From positions 4,860,501-4,924,500 of the forward strand of contig NZ_AP014809.1 of assembly GCF_002355515.1 (NCBI RefSeq): a stretch of 64,000 nucleotides of DNA, in the 5' to 3' direction. The position numbers and the translations under genes were made by a program. Below, in pieces: positions 8,056 to 18,282 of the stretch. Position 1 is the stretch's first letter; each line of letters begins with the position of its first letter. Under the pieces are notes generated by a model. The model had not been told where the DNA came from. It saw nothing but the letters and a program-made list of their open reading frames with translations, and made no database searches. The DNA is from Methylorubrum populi (GTDB lineage: Bacteria; Pseudomonadota; Alphaproteobacteria; Rhizobiales; Beijerinckiaceae).

Positions 8056-9213
8056 ATGAGCGTCCTGTCCGCCCTCGGTCTGACCTCGGGCAAGAAGGTC
8101 CGCTACGCCGTGGTGGCGCTCGGCGACATCTCTCAGGAGGCGATGCTTCCGGGCGTGGCGCATACCGGCAATTCGGAGGTCACGGCCTTCGTCACCGGTG
8201 ATCCCGAGAAGGCGCGCCGGGTCGGCGAGCGGTACGGTGTGAGCGACACCTACGGCTACGGGCAGTTCGGAGATCTTCTCGCCTCGGGGACCATCGACGC
8301 GATCTACCTCGCCACCCCGAACTGGCGCCACGCCGAGTTCGCGATCCCCGCCCTCAAGGCCGGCATCCACGTGCTGGTGGAGAAGCCGCTGGAGATCTCG
8401 ACGCAGAAATGCCGGGAGATTATGGCGGCCCAGGCCGGATCCTCGGCCAAACTGATGGTCGCCTACCGGCTGCATTTCGAGCCGGCGACGCTGGCCACCA
8501 TCGACCTGATCCGCTCAGGCGAGCTCGGCGAGATCCTGACCTTCAGCTCGACCTTCACCCAGATGGTCTCGCCGGAGAACCACCGGGCGAAGAGCGGCGT
8601 CGAGGCGGGCCCGATCTTCGACATGGGCCCCTACCCGATCAATGCCGTGCGCTACCTGTTCGGTGACGAGCCGACCGAAGTGGTCTCGGCCGTCGGCGTG
8701 CGCCACGGGGAGGCCGGGTTCGGCGACTTCGATGACACGGTCGCGGTGACGCTGCGCTTCCCGAACAACCGCCTCGCACAGTTCGTGCTGTCCTATTACG
8801 GCAACGTCCTCGATACCTACGCCGTGGTTGGCACCAAGGGCAGCGTCGAGGTCAATCCGGCCTACATGTACGGCAAGCCGCTGGAGCGCACGGTGACGCT
8901 CGGCGAGAAGAAGAGCCACGAGAGCTTCAAGAACACCGACCATTTCGGCGGCGAGCTGAAGTATTTCTCGGATTGCATCCTCAACGGCACCGACCCCGAA
9001 TCCGACGCCGAGGAGGGCTATGCCGACCTGCGGGTGATCGAGGGTATCCTGAAGGCTCTGGAAACCGGCGGGCCGGTGAAGCTGGAGCCGTTCACGCGCG
9101 GGCGCCGCATCGACACCGAGGCGCAGAAGCAGACGCTTTCGGCGCAATCCGCTCCGGACCTCGTGAACACCTCCAACCCCGGCAGGGGCAAGGAGAAGGT
9201 GCCGAAGAATTGA
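8056..9213 (+). CDS. Gfo/Idh/MocA family NAD(P)-dependent oxidoreductase
   Basis: About 385 residues from the ATG at 8056, preceded by AAGGAG. The Rossmann N-terminus has VVALGDISQEAMLPG (a G-x-G/A variant), followed by ATPNWRHAEFAIPALKAG and the hallmark VLVEKPLE with the conserved lysine. The C-terminal alpha/beta domain contains GPIFDMGPYPINAVRYLFG. Such enzymes oxidise or reduce sugar-like substrates; GFOR-type periplasmic members exist, but no signal peptide is seen here. The C-terminal ~35 residues are polar and probably disordered. The substrate is not predictable. Codons before 8056 overlap the divergent glycosyltransferase region and look noncoding. Confidence 0.85.
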   Translation: MSVLSALGLTSGKKVRYAVVALGDISQEAMLPGVAHTGNSEVTAFVTGDPEKARRVGERYGVSDTYGYGQFGDLLASGTIDAIYLATPNWRHAEFAIPALKAGIHVLVEKPLEISTQKCREIMAAQAGSSAKLMVAYRLHFEPATLATIDLIRSGELGEILTFSSTFTQMVSPENHRAKSGVEAGPIFDMGPYPINAVRYLFGDEPTEVVSAVGVRHGEAGFGDFDDTVAVTLRFPNNRLAQFVLSYYGNVLDTYAVVGTKGSVEVNPAYMYGKPLERTVTLGEKKSHESFKNTDHFGGELKYFSDCILNGTDPESDAEEGYADLRVIEGILKALETGGPVKLEPFTRGRRIDTEAQKQTLSAQSAPDLVNTSNPGRGKEKVPKN

Positions 9214-9456
9214 GATCGTTCCCGGCCAATTGACTCGGGTTCGATTCTCACAACCGGCCTTCCGGGGCGGCTGACGAGCGAAGCCGGAATCCACGACGGG
9301 CTTCGACGGAGCCGTGTTTCCCGCATCACGGGTGGATACCGGGTTCCGCTGCGCGGCCCTCCAGATGACGGAAGCCGGCGGCCCCGAAGCGATCAAGCAG
9401 AAATCGTCTACGCGTCCTCGAAACGCTCCCATCGCGCCGCAGGGATCTGGAAAACG

Positions 9457-9903
9457 ATGATCTTCCTCTACGGCATCGCCCTGCTCGCGGGCATCGCCAC
9501 GGCGGTCCAGCCCGGCCAGAGCACGCAACTCGCGCGGTCCTTCGGCGGCGAGCCCTTCGCGGCCGGGCTGGTCTCGATGCTCGTCGGCACCGTCACCATG
9601 CTCGCCGTCGGCCTCGCCACGGGGCGGCTGCATCTGCCGGGGCTTCAGCAGGTGGCCGGCACGCCCTGGTGGGCCTGGGGCGGCGGCGTGCTCGGGGCCG
9701 GCGTGATCCTGGCCCAGCTCTTCGTCGCGCAGCGGATCGGGGCGGCGACCTTCCTCGGCCTCCTCGTCACCGCGGGCGTCGTTACCTCGATCACCCTCGA
9801 CCATTTCGGACTCGAGGGCTTCGCGACCCATCCCGCGAGCCTCGCGCGCCTCGTCGGCGGCGGTCTGATGATCGCGGGCGTCGCCCTGGTGGCGCTGTTC
9901 TGA
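9457..9903 (+). CDS. YdcZ/DUF606-type DMT family transporter
   Basis: A 148-residue membrane protein with about five hydrophobic segments. It begins MIFLYGIALLAGIATAVQPG, with the Q-P-G-x-N/S-type signature of DUF606 proteins (QPGQSTQLARSFG), and ends with a helix ALVALF. These are half-size relatives of EamA transporters. The substrate is unknown. No operon partner is evident: the next gene is convergent. Confidence 0.8.
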   Translation: MIFLYGIALLAGIATAVQPGQSTQLARSFGGEPFAAGLVSMLVGTVTMLAVGLATGRLHLPGLQQVAGTPWWAWGGGVLGAGVILAQLFVAQRIGAATFLGLLVTAGVVTSITLDHFGLEGFATHPASLARLVGGGLMIAGVALVALF

Positions 9904-10029
9904 CACGGACTGCGCCCGATCGAAGCCGAGGGCCGCCTCGGCCAGCCCGCGCGATGGCCGAGCGAGGCCCGCATCCGCTGCTCCGAGAGGAATCGTGCGG
10001 ATCGGGCCGCGGAGGAGCCGTGACCGGCC

Positions 10030-11979
10030 CTATTCCGCAGCCAGCCGGGGCGCGGCCGAAGCCGCGGGCGCCGTCCGGGCCCGCTCCAGCGCCGCGTCGA
10101 GGGCATCGCTCAGCGAGGTCACGAGCAGGTCGGCCGAGACGGCCCGCCGCAGACGCGCGAGCGAGGCCGGGTCGCGCTCGCGCCAGAAGCCGACGAGGAT
10201 CGTCGCCCCCGGGGCGGCCTTGCGGGCGCGGCGAATGGTCAGGCGGATCTGCGAGAGGCTGATCGGGTCGAGATAGGAGAAGCAGATCATCGCCGGGCGC
10301 TCGCTCTCCGGCACGCCCTCGCGCAGAGCATCGCCCGCCGCCGTCCGTGCACCCAGGCCGTGGCGGGACAGGGTCTGGGCGAGCATCAGGGTGGCCGCCT
10401 CGTCGAAGGCGCCCCCGCTCGCCACGCACAGGACCGGTGCCGGGCCGCGCCAGGCCGGGGCCAGATCCTCGGGGGCGAGCACGATGCCGGCCGCGCGCCG
10501 ATCCGGCCCCACCGCGGCGAAGGCGGCCTCGGCCTCGGCGCCCCTGGGCTTGCGCGAGCGCCGCGGCATGACGCGGCGGCGCGCCTGACCCAGCGCCTCG
10601 ACCACGGCGCGGAATCCCGCACCCACCTCGCTCTGCCGCTCGCGGTCGAGCATGCCGCGGGCCGCGTCCTCCTGGGCCATGCGCAGGCCGGCCAGGACGA
10701 CCTCGTCGTAGTAGGTGACGAGCGCCCGCTCCTTGAGGAACAGCCGCCCCTGCTCGATCGCCTCGGCCGGGTCGCCCGCGAGCATGCGCTGATAGAAGAT
10801 CTCCTGCGGTCCGAGCGCCGGGCGGTCGCCGAGGATCACGTCGAGGAACCACAGCCGCTCGACATGGCGGCCGAGCACCACGAGGCAGACGGTGAGCGGG
10901 GTGGCGAGCAGCAGGCCGATCGGCCCCCACAGGAAGGTCCAGATCGTCGCCGCCAGGATCACCGCCACCGGCGAGATGCCGGTCGAGTGCCCGTAGAGCA
11001 GCGGCTCGACCACGTGGCCGGCGATCGGCTCGACGATCACGAACAGGATCGCGACCTGGATCGCCATCGACCAGCCGGGATCGACCGCGACCGCGATGGC
11101 GAGCGGCAGCACCGCCGAGATCACCGCGCCGATATAGGGCACGAACCGGGCGATGCCGGCAATGACGCCGAACAGGATCGGGCTCGGCACGCCGATGAAC
11201 CAGAGGCCGACGCCGATCACGAGGCCGAAGGCGAGGTTGAGGATGAGCTGCGCGATGAAGAACCGGCTGAGCCGGGCGGTGGCGTCGTCGATCGCCGCGG
11301 TCGTCCGGCGCAGGTCGCTCGATCCCGCGAGCCGGATCGCGCGGTTCCGCAGGTCCTCGCGCTGGAGCAGGATGAAGATCGTGAACAGCAGGATCAGGCC
11401 GAGCGTCGCCAGCGGGTGCAGCACGCCGCCCGCCACGCTGCCCAGCGTCGTCAGCAGGCCGGTGCGGGGGGCGTGGATCTCGACCTGCATCGGCCGCTCC
11501 GCCGTGCCCAAAGCCGCGCCCGTCTCGGACTCGGTCTTGGTGGGCGGCTGCAACTCCTTGCCGATCTCTTCCGCCATGTCGAAGAAGCCGGAGAAGGTGT
11601 CGGACAGGCCGCCGCGCTCGGCGGTGGCGGCGCGCAGGGCCGTGATCTTGTCGCGCAGGGTGAGCGAGTAGCGCGGCAGGTCGGCGGCGAGCTGCGCCGC
11701 CTCGCGAGCGATCAGGCTGCCCACCGCCCCCAGCGTTCCGAAGGCGAGCAGCACCACGAGCAGCACCGCCGCCGCCCGCGGCACCCGCAGGCGCCGCAGC
11801 CAGCGCACGGCGGGAACGAGGACGAAGCTGAGCAGGATCGCCAGCGCCACCGGCACGAGGATGTCGCGGCCGAGATAGAGCGCGCCGGCGAGGGTCACGA
11901 CGAGGAGCAGCGAGGCGAGCGTCGTCACCACCGGCAGCGCTTGGCGCAGCAGCCGCGTGGTGACCGGGTCGTTGGTCAT
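10030..11979 (-). CDS. AI-2E family transporter with large C-terminal cytosolic domain
   Basis: A 649-residue protein. Residues 1 to about 375 form the AI-2E transporter core: paired N-terminal helices, a periplasmic linker rich in polar residues, RFVPYIGAVIS, and the final helices containing PIGLLLATPLTVCLVVLGRHV. The remaining ~270 residues are cytosolic. They hold a helical part (DPAEAIEQGRLFLKER) and then a Rossmann-like region (VLCVASGGAFDEAATLML ... ATILVGFW) resembling B12-binding-like folds but without the DxHxxG cobalamin motif. Family members are usually about 350 residues, so this is a fused or extended form. Transport direction and substrate are unknown. Confidence 0.85.
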   Translation of the reverse strand: MTNDPVTTRLLRQALPVVTTLASLLLVVTLAGALYLGRDILVPVALAILLSFVLVPAVRWLRRLRVPRAAAVLLVVLLAFGTLGAVGSLIAREAAQLAADLPRYSLTLRDKITALRAATAERGGLSDTFSGFFDMAEEIGKELQPPTKTESETGAALGTAERPMQVEIHAPRTGLLTTLGSVAGGVLHPLATLGLILLFTIFILLQREDLRNRAIRLAGSSDLRRTTAAIDDATARLSRFFIAQLILNLAFGLVIGVGLWFIGVPSPILFGVIAGIARFVPYIGAVISAVLPLAIAVAVDPGWSMAIQVAILFVIVEPIAGHVVEPLLYGHSTGISPVAVILAATIWTFLWGPIGLLLATPLTVCLVVLGRHVERLWFLDVILGDRPALGPQEIFYQRMLAGDPAEAIEQGRLFLKERALVTYYDEVVLAGLRMAQEDAARGMLDRERQSEVGAGFRAVVEALGQARRRVMPRRSRKPRGAEAEAAFAAVGPDRRAAGIVLAPEDLAPAWRGPAPVLCVASGGAFDEAATLMLAQTLSRHGLGARTAAGDALREGVPESERPAMICFSYLDPISLSQIRLTIRRARKAAPGATILVGFWRERDPASLARLRRAVSADLLVTSLSDALDAALERARTAPAASAAPRLAAE

Positions 11980-12214
11980 GGCGTCCTCATGAAGGCGGAC
12001 TCACGGGCATCGGGGAGGTGCGGAAGGCCGCACTTCCGGGACCGGACCGGGGGATCGCACGGAGAGCTGCTCCCATCGCGCCCCGCATCCTGAGGGGATA
12101 CAGCGAGGCCTCGGAGGACTCCGCCCGCCGCGCGATTCTCGGACCGCACTTCGAGGCCGCATCGCGGCCGCGTTGGACGAGGCCGAGGATGAGACGGGAG
12201 CCGGGCCGCCGCCC

Positions 12215-12589
<375 letters not shown>

Positions 12590-12861
12590 GCCCGAAACCC
12601 CTTCCCGCGCCGCACGCGGCTGTCCGCAGCCTGGAGCCCGTTCCGGATATCGGATCGGGAGCAGGCTCCAGGCCTTCGTTTCTGCACCGTCTTTTCCGAA
12701 AGCCGGAGGCCACCTTTCGGGACGATGCTCTAACGCGCAAAAACCCGTTGCGGTGTCATGGGGCTGCGCGCAATCCGTAACCCTTGTCATCTTCGTCGCC
12801 TTGTCTCGCTCGGCCCGACGCGGTTAAGGGGCTCACGGGCGGATCATGCGGGGCTGGCGCG

Positions 12862-14223
12862 GTGCGGGATGGCGGGGCGGAGGACGATGATCCGCGCGTC
12901 GCGGCGCTGCTCGCGCATCTCGCGGTGCGCGAGGCGCCTTTCGCGATCAGCGGGCGCGACGACCTCGCCGGGCTCGACCTCGGGCACGCCGCCCTGACGG
13001 CGCGCCTCGACCCGCAGGCGCCGCCGCGCTGGTGGGCGCGGGACCCGGGCGGGCTCGATCTGGCGCAGGCCGATCTCGCCGATGCCCGGCTGGAGGAGAC
13101 GGACCTGTCGGGAGCCAACCTGCGCCGCGCCTCGCTCGCGGGTGCGCTCGCGCGCTCCGCCGGCTTCGCGGGCGCCTGCCTGGAAGAGGCCGATTTTGCC
13201 GGCGCCGACCTCAGCGGCGCGCGCTTTATCGGAATCGCCGGCGGACAGGCCTCCTTCCGCGAGGCGATGATCGAGGATGCCGACTTCTCCGGCGCGACCA
13301 TGCGCTTCGCCCGGCTCGACAAGGCGCTGCTCGACGGCGCCCGCTTCGAGGGCGCCGACCTGTGGGGCACCGACTTCTCGGGAGCGGATGCGGACGATTC
13401 CGTGTTCCGGAAGGCCCGGCTCGACGAGGCCAACCTCTCCGACTGCAACCTGACCGGCGCCGACTTTTCCGGCGCGAGCCTCAAGAAGGCGCGGCTCGTC
13501 GGCTCGCGGCTGCGCGGCGCCAACTTCTCCGACGCGCGGCTCGACGGGGCCGACCTGTCGGGGGCCGACTTTTCCCGCACCAGCCTCGTACGGCTCGATC
13601 TCACCGGGTGCCGGCTGCGCCACGCGCGCTTCGCCGGGGCGTGGCTGGAGGGCGTGCGCCTCACCGTCGATCAGCTCGGCGGAGCGGTCGGCGAGGAGAT
13701 CGCGGGCGAGTACGAGGCGGCGCAGGCGAGCTATCTCGCGCTCGAACGCAACCTCCAGAGCATCGGCAGCCCCGAAGGCGCGAGCTGGGCCTACAAGCGC
13801 GGGCGCCGCATGGGCCGCCGCCATGCGGGCTTACGCGCCCGCGAGGCCCTTTCCACCCGCGATTTTCGGGGCACGGTGAGCTATGGCTACCGCTGGATCG
13901 CCGACCGCTTTGTCGAGTGGCTGTGCGATTACGGCGAGAGCCTGTCGCGGATCGCCCGCGCCTTCCTCGTCGGCATCCTGCTCTTCGCCGCGGCCTACGG
14001 GGCGACGGGCGGGCTGTTCCACGAGGGTGCGAACACCCCGACCTACAACCCCCTCGACCTCGTCAGCTACAGCGCGCTCAACATGATGACCGCCAATCCC
14101 CCGGAGATCGGCGTGAAGCCGCTGGGGCGCGTCACCAACCTGCTGGTCGGGCTGCAGGGCGCCGCGGGGATCGTGCTGATGGGCCTGTTCGGCTTCGTCC
14201 TCGGCAACCGGCTGCGGCGCTGA
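12862..14223 (+). CDS. Pentapeptide-repeat protein with C-terminal membrane/pore-like region
   Basis: About 453 residues from the GTG at 12862; a TTG at 12784 is an alternative. Roughly residues 40-270 are A(D/N)LxG-type pentapeptide repeats (for example LDLAQADLADARLEETDLSG), which form a right-handed beta helix. A helical linker follows (YEAAQASYLALERNLQ), then a transmembrane helix (AFLVGILLFAAAYGATGG), a loop containing NPLDLVSYSALNMMTANPPEIG, and a last transmembrane helix. The two-helix plus re-entrant loop pattern recalls small ion-channel domains, though no TVGYG filter is present. Function is unknown. Confidence 0.8.
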   Translation: MRDGGAEDDDPRVAALLAHLAVREAPFAISGRDDLAGLDLGHAALTARLDPQAPPRWWARDPGGLDLAQADLADARLEETDLSGANLRRASLAGALARSAGFAGACLEEADFAGADLSGARFIGIAGGQASFREAMIEDADFSGATMRFARLDKALLDGARFEGADLWGTDFSGADADDSVFRKARLDEANLSDCNLTGADFSGASLKKARLVGSRLRGANFSDARLDGADLSGADFSRTSLVRLDLTGCRLRHARFAGAWLEGVRLTVDQLGGAVGEEIAGEYEAAQASYLALERNLQSIGSPEGASWAYKRGRRMGRRHAGLRAREALSTRDFRGTVSYGYRWIADRFVEWLCDYGESLSRIARAFLVGILLFAAAYGATGGLFHEGANTPTYNPLDLVSYSALNMMTANPPEIGVKPLGRVTNLLVGLQGAAGIVLMGLFGFVLGNRLRR

Positions 14224-14283
14224 GCGGCGGCTCCGACTTTTGATTTCGCATCGCCGCGAAAGCCGGCCACAGCTTTCAACGCG

Positions 14284-16710
14284 ATGCCGGACGGCAGCGT
14301 CATGACGGGAGACATCACCGTGACCGTACAGGACGGGAAGGTGCCGGCCACCGGGCCGACCATGGCGGATTTCCGCAACCTCGCCGACGCGCTGCCGCAA
14401 CTCGCCTGGATCGCCGAGGCCGACGGCAACCTCGTCTGGTACAATCGCCGCTGGTACGACTACACCGGCACCACGCCCGCCGAGATGGCCGATCACGGCT
14501 GGCGCAAGCTGCACCACCCGGACCATCTCGAGCGCGCGGCGGCCCGCTTCGCCGCCTGCATCGCGGCCGGGGAATCGTGGCAGGACACCTTCCCCTTGCG
14601 CGGCAGGGACGGGCGGTATCGCTGGTTCCTGTCGCTGGCCGAGCCGGTGCGCAACGCCGACGGCGTCATCGTGCGCTGGTACGGCACCAACACCGACGTC
14701 ACCGAGACGCGCCTCGCGCAGGACGCGCTGGGCCATTCCGAGCAGCGTTTCCGGGCGCTGGTCGATGCCTCCGCCGCCGTGATCTGGAACACCACGGCCG
14801 CGGGCGAGCTGATGCCGCCCCAGCCGCGCTGGGCCGCCTATACCGGCCAGGGCGACGAGGCCTACCAGGGCTGGGGCTGGGTCGACGCGGTCCATCCCGA
14901 CGACCGGGCGCGGGCCGCCGAGGTCTGGGCGGAATGCGTCGAGGCGGTGAAGACCTACGAGGTCGAGTACCGCCTGCGCCGCCACGACGGGGTGTGGCGC
15001 GACATGGAGGTGCGCGGCGTGCCGGTGCTCGGCGAGGACGGCACCATCCGCGAATGGGTCGGGCTCAACATTGACATCACCGCCCGCAAGGAAGCCGAGG
15101 CCGCGATCGAGCACGCCCGCGCGGCGGCGGAAGCCGCCAATCTCGCGAAAAGCCAGTTCCTGGCCAATATGAGCCACGAGCTGCGCACGCCGCTCTCGGC
15201 GGTGATCGGCTATTCCGAGATGCTCGGCGAGGAGCTGGAGGATCTGGGGCAGGCGGAATTGCTGCCGGACCTGCGCAAGATCGAGGCCTCCGCCCGCCAC
15301 CTGCTCGGCCTCATCAACGACGTGCTCGACATTTCCAAGATCGAGGCCGGGCGGCTGACGCTGGCGGCGGAGAGCTTCGACGTGGCGACGCTGATCGAGG
15401 ACGTCACCGCCGCGACGCAGAGCCTGATCACGAAGAAGCGCAACCACTTCCGCCTCGACCTCGAAGGCGATCCGACGACCGGCCTGGGTGCGATGCATCA
15501 GGACCAGCTGAAGCTGCGCCAGTCGCTGATCAACCTGATCGGCAACGCCGCCAAGTTCTCGGAGGACGGGGAGATCGTCCTCTCCGTGCGGCGCTTCCGG
15601 GAGGACGGGGCCGACTGGATGAGCTTTGCCGTCTCCGACACCGGCATCGGCCTGACCGAGGAGCAGATCGGCCGGCTGTTCGAGCGCTTCTCCCAGGCCG
15701 ACGAATCGACCACGCGCCAGTTCGGCGGCACCGGCCTCGGCCTTGCCATCACCCGCGCCTTCGTCGAGCGCATGGGCGGCACGATCGGCGTCGAGAGCAC
15801 CTTCGGCGCGGGCGCGACCTTCACGATCCGCCTGCCGGCCGAGATCGACGCCCACGAGGAGGAGGTTGAGGCTGAGAGCGTCGCCGCCCGTGTCCACGAG
15901 ATCACCGACGGCGAGGCGCATCTGCACGACGTGGTGCTGCTCGTCGACGACGACCCCGCCGCCCGCGACCTGCTCCAGCGCTTCCTCGAACGCGAGGGAT
16001 TTCGCGTGCGCACCGCCAATGACGGGCGGGCCGGGCTGACCCTGGCCCGGGCGTTGAAGCCCAGGGCGATCCTGCTCGACATCGAGATGCCGCGCATGGA
16101 CGGCTGGGCGGTGCTGCACGCGATCCGCACCGATCCCGAGATCGCCGAGACCCCGGTGATCATCACCAGCGTGGTCAACGAGTTCAGCCTCGCCCACGTG
16201 CTCGGCGCCACCGACTACATGGTCAAGCCCATCGACTGGAGCGCGCTCAAGGAGGCGATGGAGCGCTACCGACCCGTGGACCGCGAGGGCAGCGTGCTCG
16301 TGGTCGACGACGATGCGGATGCCCGCGAGCGGGTACGCCGCACGCTCGCGCGCGACGGCTGGCAGGTGCGCGAGGCCGAGAACGGCGCCGCCGCCCTCGA
16401 GAGCCTCGACACGGAGCGCCCGAGCCTGATCCTGCTCGACCTGATGATGCCGGTGATGGACGGCTTCGCCTTCCTGCGGGCGCTGCGCGGGCGCCCGGAC
16501 GGCGACACCATCCCCGTGGTGGTGCTCACCGCCAAGGAGATCACCCCCTCGGAGAGGGAGAGCCTGGGCGCCCAGGCCGACCGGCTGATCATGAAGGGCT
16601 CGATGAGCCTGTCCGAGATCGGCCGGCAACTGCGCGACCTCTACGCCCGACAGGACGGCACCCCGCTGCCGGGCAAGATCCAGCGGTTGATCGACAAGCT
16701 GCCGCCGTAG
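14284..16710 (+). CDS. Hybrid sensor histidine kinase, two PAS and two receiver domains
   Basis: An 808-residue cytosolic protein without transmembrane segments. Two PAS domains (about 30-140 and 150-270, each with a WxG/HPDD-type ending) precede the dimerisation helix with SHELRTPLS (His298). The ATPase domain follows, with N box [18 protein letters not shown] and GGTGLGLAI. Two receiver domains come next: one starting VVLLVDDD (Asp about 599 in LLDIEMP) and one starting VLVVDDD (Asp about 720 in LLDLMMP). No HPt domain is present, so an external phosphotransferase or self-contained control is likely. An alternative start is the ATG at 14302. The pentapeptide-repeat gene lies about 60 bp upstream. 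Confidence 0.9.
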   Translation: MPDGSVMTGDITVTVQDGKVPATGPTMADFRNLADALPQLAWIAEADGNLVWYNRRWYDYTGTTPAEMADHGWRKLHHPDHLERAAARFAACIAAGESWQDTFPLRGRDGRYRWFLSLAEPVRNADGVIVRWYGTNTDVTETRLAQDALGHSEQRFRALVDASAAVIWNTTAAGELMPPQPRWAAYTGQGDEAYQGWGWVDAVHPDDRARAAEVWAECVEAVKTYEVEYRLRRHDGVWRDMEVRGVPVLGEDGTIREWVGLNIDITARKEAEAAIEHARAAAEAANLAKSQFLANMSHELRTPLSAVIGYSEMLGEELEDLGQAELLPDLRKIEASARHLLGLINDVLDISKIEAGRLTLAAESFDVATLIEDVTAATQSLITKKRNHFRLDLEGDPTTGLGAMHQDQLKLRQSLINLIGNAAKFSEDGEIVLSVRRFREDGADWMSFAVSDTGIGLTEEQIGRLFERFSQADESTTRQFGGTGLGLAITRAFVERMGGTIGVESTFGAGATFTIRLPAEIDAHEEEVEAESVAARVHEITDGEAHLHDVVLLVDDDPAARDLLQRFLEREGFRVRTANDGRAGLTLARALKPRAILLDIEMPRMDGWAVLHAIRTDPEIAETPVIITSVVNEFSLAHVLGATDYMVKPIDWSALKEAMERYRPVDREGSVLVVDDDADARERVRRTLARDGWQVREAENGAAALESLDTERPSLILLDLMMPVMDGFAFLRALRGRPDGDTIPVVVLTAKEITPSERESLGAQADRLIMKGSMSLSEIGRQLRDLYARQDGTPLPGKIQRLIDKLPP

Positions 16711-16740
16711 CATCGGCCGGCCTTTTTCCGGCCGCCTGCC

Positions 16741-18162
16741 TCAGGGTGTGGACGGGCGATCGGCGCCAATTCGCGCGCATGCCATCGCCCGCGCCAGCCT
16801 CTCGTAGACCCCCGGGTCGGTCATCTGCGCGGCGTTGAAGCGCATGAAGCCGCCGGCCGTCTGCGAGTGGCTGAAGACGTTGCCGGGCGCCAGCACCAAG
16901 CCTTCCTGCAGGCCGGCGCGGGCCAGGGCCGCCGCGTCGAGCCCCTCGGGCAGGCGGCACCAGAGAGTGAACCCGCCGCGCGGCACGATCCAGGGCGCGA
17001 TGCCGAGTGACCCGAGCCGGGCGGTGGCCTCCAAGCGCGCCCGCGACAAGCGGCGGCGCAAACTCTCCAGATGCTTGCGGTAGCTGCCGTCGGCGAGCGT
17101 GCCGGCGATCAGCTCGGCGGCAACGGGGCTCGGGCCGCCGAAGCTCGTCGCGACCTGGAGATCGACCAGCGCCTCGATCCAGTCCGGCCGGGCCGCGACG
17201 TAGCCGCAGCGGATCGAGGCCGAGAGCGTCTTGGAGAAACTGCCGATGCGGATGACGCGGGCGAGGCCGTCGAGGGCGGCGAGCCGGGGCGAGGGCTCGG
17301 GCTCCAGATCGGCGAAGATGTCGTCCTCGACGATCGTGAGGTCGTGGCCCGCCGCGAGCGTCAGGAGCCGGTGAGCGGTCTGCGGCGCGAGCGTCGCGCC
17401 GGTCGGATTGTGGAGCGCGGAATTGGTGACGTAGAGGCGCGGGCGATGCTCGGCGAGCGCCGCGGCGAAGGCCGTCAGGTCGGGGCCCGTCGGCGTGTAG
17501 GGCACGCCGACGATCCGGACCGCGTGCACGCGCAGCAGGGCCTGGAAGTTGAAGTAGCAGGGATCGTCCACGACCACCGTGTCGCCGGGCCGCAGGAGGA
17601 AGCGGCCGATCAGGTCGATGGCCTGCGTGCCCGAGGCGGTGAGCAGCAACTGGTCCGCCCCAGCCTCAATCCCCTCCCCCGCGAGCCGGCGCACGAGGTG
17701 GCGGCGTAGGGACAGGGGGCCGCGGGCGGCGCCGTAATCGGTCAGAACCGTGTCCCCGGCCTGCGCGAGGCCGCGCACGGCCCGGCGGAGCGCCGCGTTC
17801 GGCATCCACTCGGCCGGAAGCCAGCCGCAGCCCGGCTTCAGCATCTCCGGCCCGGCATCGAGCGATTGACGCGACACCCAGAGCGGATCAATCGCCCGTT
17901 CCCGGCGCGGCTCCGCCTCGGCGAGCGCCAGCGGCGAGACCGCACCCGCGACGTAGAAACCGGAGCCCGGCCGGGCCCGGATCAGCCCCTCCGCCGCCAG
18001 CCGGTCGTAGGCCTCGACCACGGTCGAGGGCGAGACGCCCATCGTTGCGGCGAAGCCGCGGATCGAGGGCAGCTTCTCCCCCGGCATCAAGGCGCCGCCG
18101 GCGAGCTTTCGCCGGATCGCCGTCACCACCGCTCCGATGCGTCCGCCTGCTTCATCCGTCAT
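16741..18162 (-). CDS. MocR-type regulator (GntR DNA-binding plus aminotransferase domain)
   Basis: About 473 residues from the ATG at 18162. An N-terminal winged helix-turn-helix of the GntR type (GEKLPSIRGFAATMGVSPSTVVEAYDRLAAEGLI) is joined to a fold-type I aminotransferase domain with LHNPTGATL, the EDDIFADLE segment and the PLP lysine in IRIGSFSKTLS. MocR proteins use a PLP-dependent ligand to control a nearby gene. The divergent EamA transporter gene 120 bp away is the likely target. Very long extensions upstream of 18162 in the same frame are antisense to that transporter and are not coding. Confidence 0.9.
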   Translation of the reverse strand: MTDEAGGRIGAVVTAIRRKLAGGALMPGEKLPSIRGFAATMGVSPSTVVEAYDRLAAEGLIRARPGSGFYVAGAVSPLALAEAEPRRERAIDPLWVSRQSLDAGPEMLKPGCGWLPAEWMPNAALRRAVRGLAQAGDTVLTDYGAARGPLSLRRHLVRRLAGEGIEAGADQLLLTASGTQAIDLIGRFLLRPGDTVVVDDPCYFNFQALLRVHAVRIVGVPYTPTGPDLTAFAAALAEHRPRLYVTNSALHNPTGATLAPQTAHRLLTLAAGHDLTIVEDDIFADLEPEPSPRLAALDGLARVIRIGSFSKTLSASIRCGYVAARPDWIEALVDLQVATSFGGPSPVAAELIAGTLADGSYRKHLESLRRRLSRARLEATARLGSLGIAPWIVPRGGFTLWCRLPEGLDAAALARAGLQEGLVLAPGNVFSHSQTAGGFMRFNAAQMTDPGVYERLARAMACARIGADRPSTP

Positions 18163-18194
18163 GTCACGATCATCCGGGCGTACCGATGCAGCGG

Positions 18195-18232
18195 ACCATA
18201 CAGTTTGGGCAAAACCGTACGTTACTGTTTCT
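18195..18232. promoter_or_regulatory. Possible MocR operator, direct repeats in divergent promoter region
   Basis: TACAGTTT (18199-18206) and TACTGTTT (18223-18230) are direct repeats spaced 24 bp apart, about two helical turns, between the MocR gene and the transporter gene. MocR regulators commonly bind direct repeats in such divergent regions. The match is by eye only. Confidence 0.35.
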
Positions 18233-18282
18233 GTCGCGGCCAGGGCCCGCCGGTTAGCCTCTGACGGCTCAAGAGGCGAACG

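Noticed and set aside
9230..9260. GGTTCGATTC resembling a tRNA T-loop
   Set aside because: No acceptor stem, anticodon arm or full cloverleaf can be formed; the upstream part is the end of the oxidoreductase gene.
13831..16713. 960-codon minus-strand open frame
   Set aside because: It is antisense to the hybrid kinase and pentapeptide genes, a normal effect of high GC content. The plus strand shows complete family motifs.
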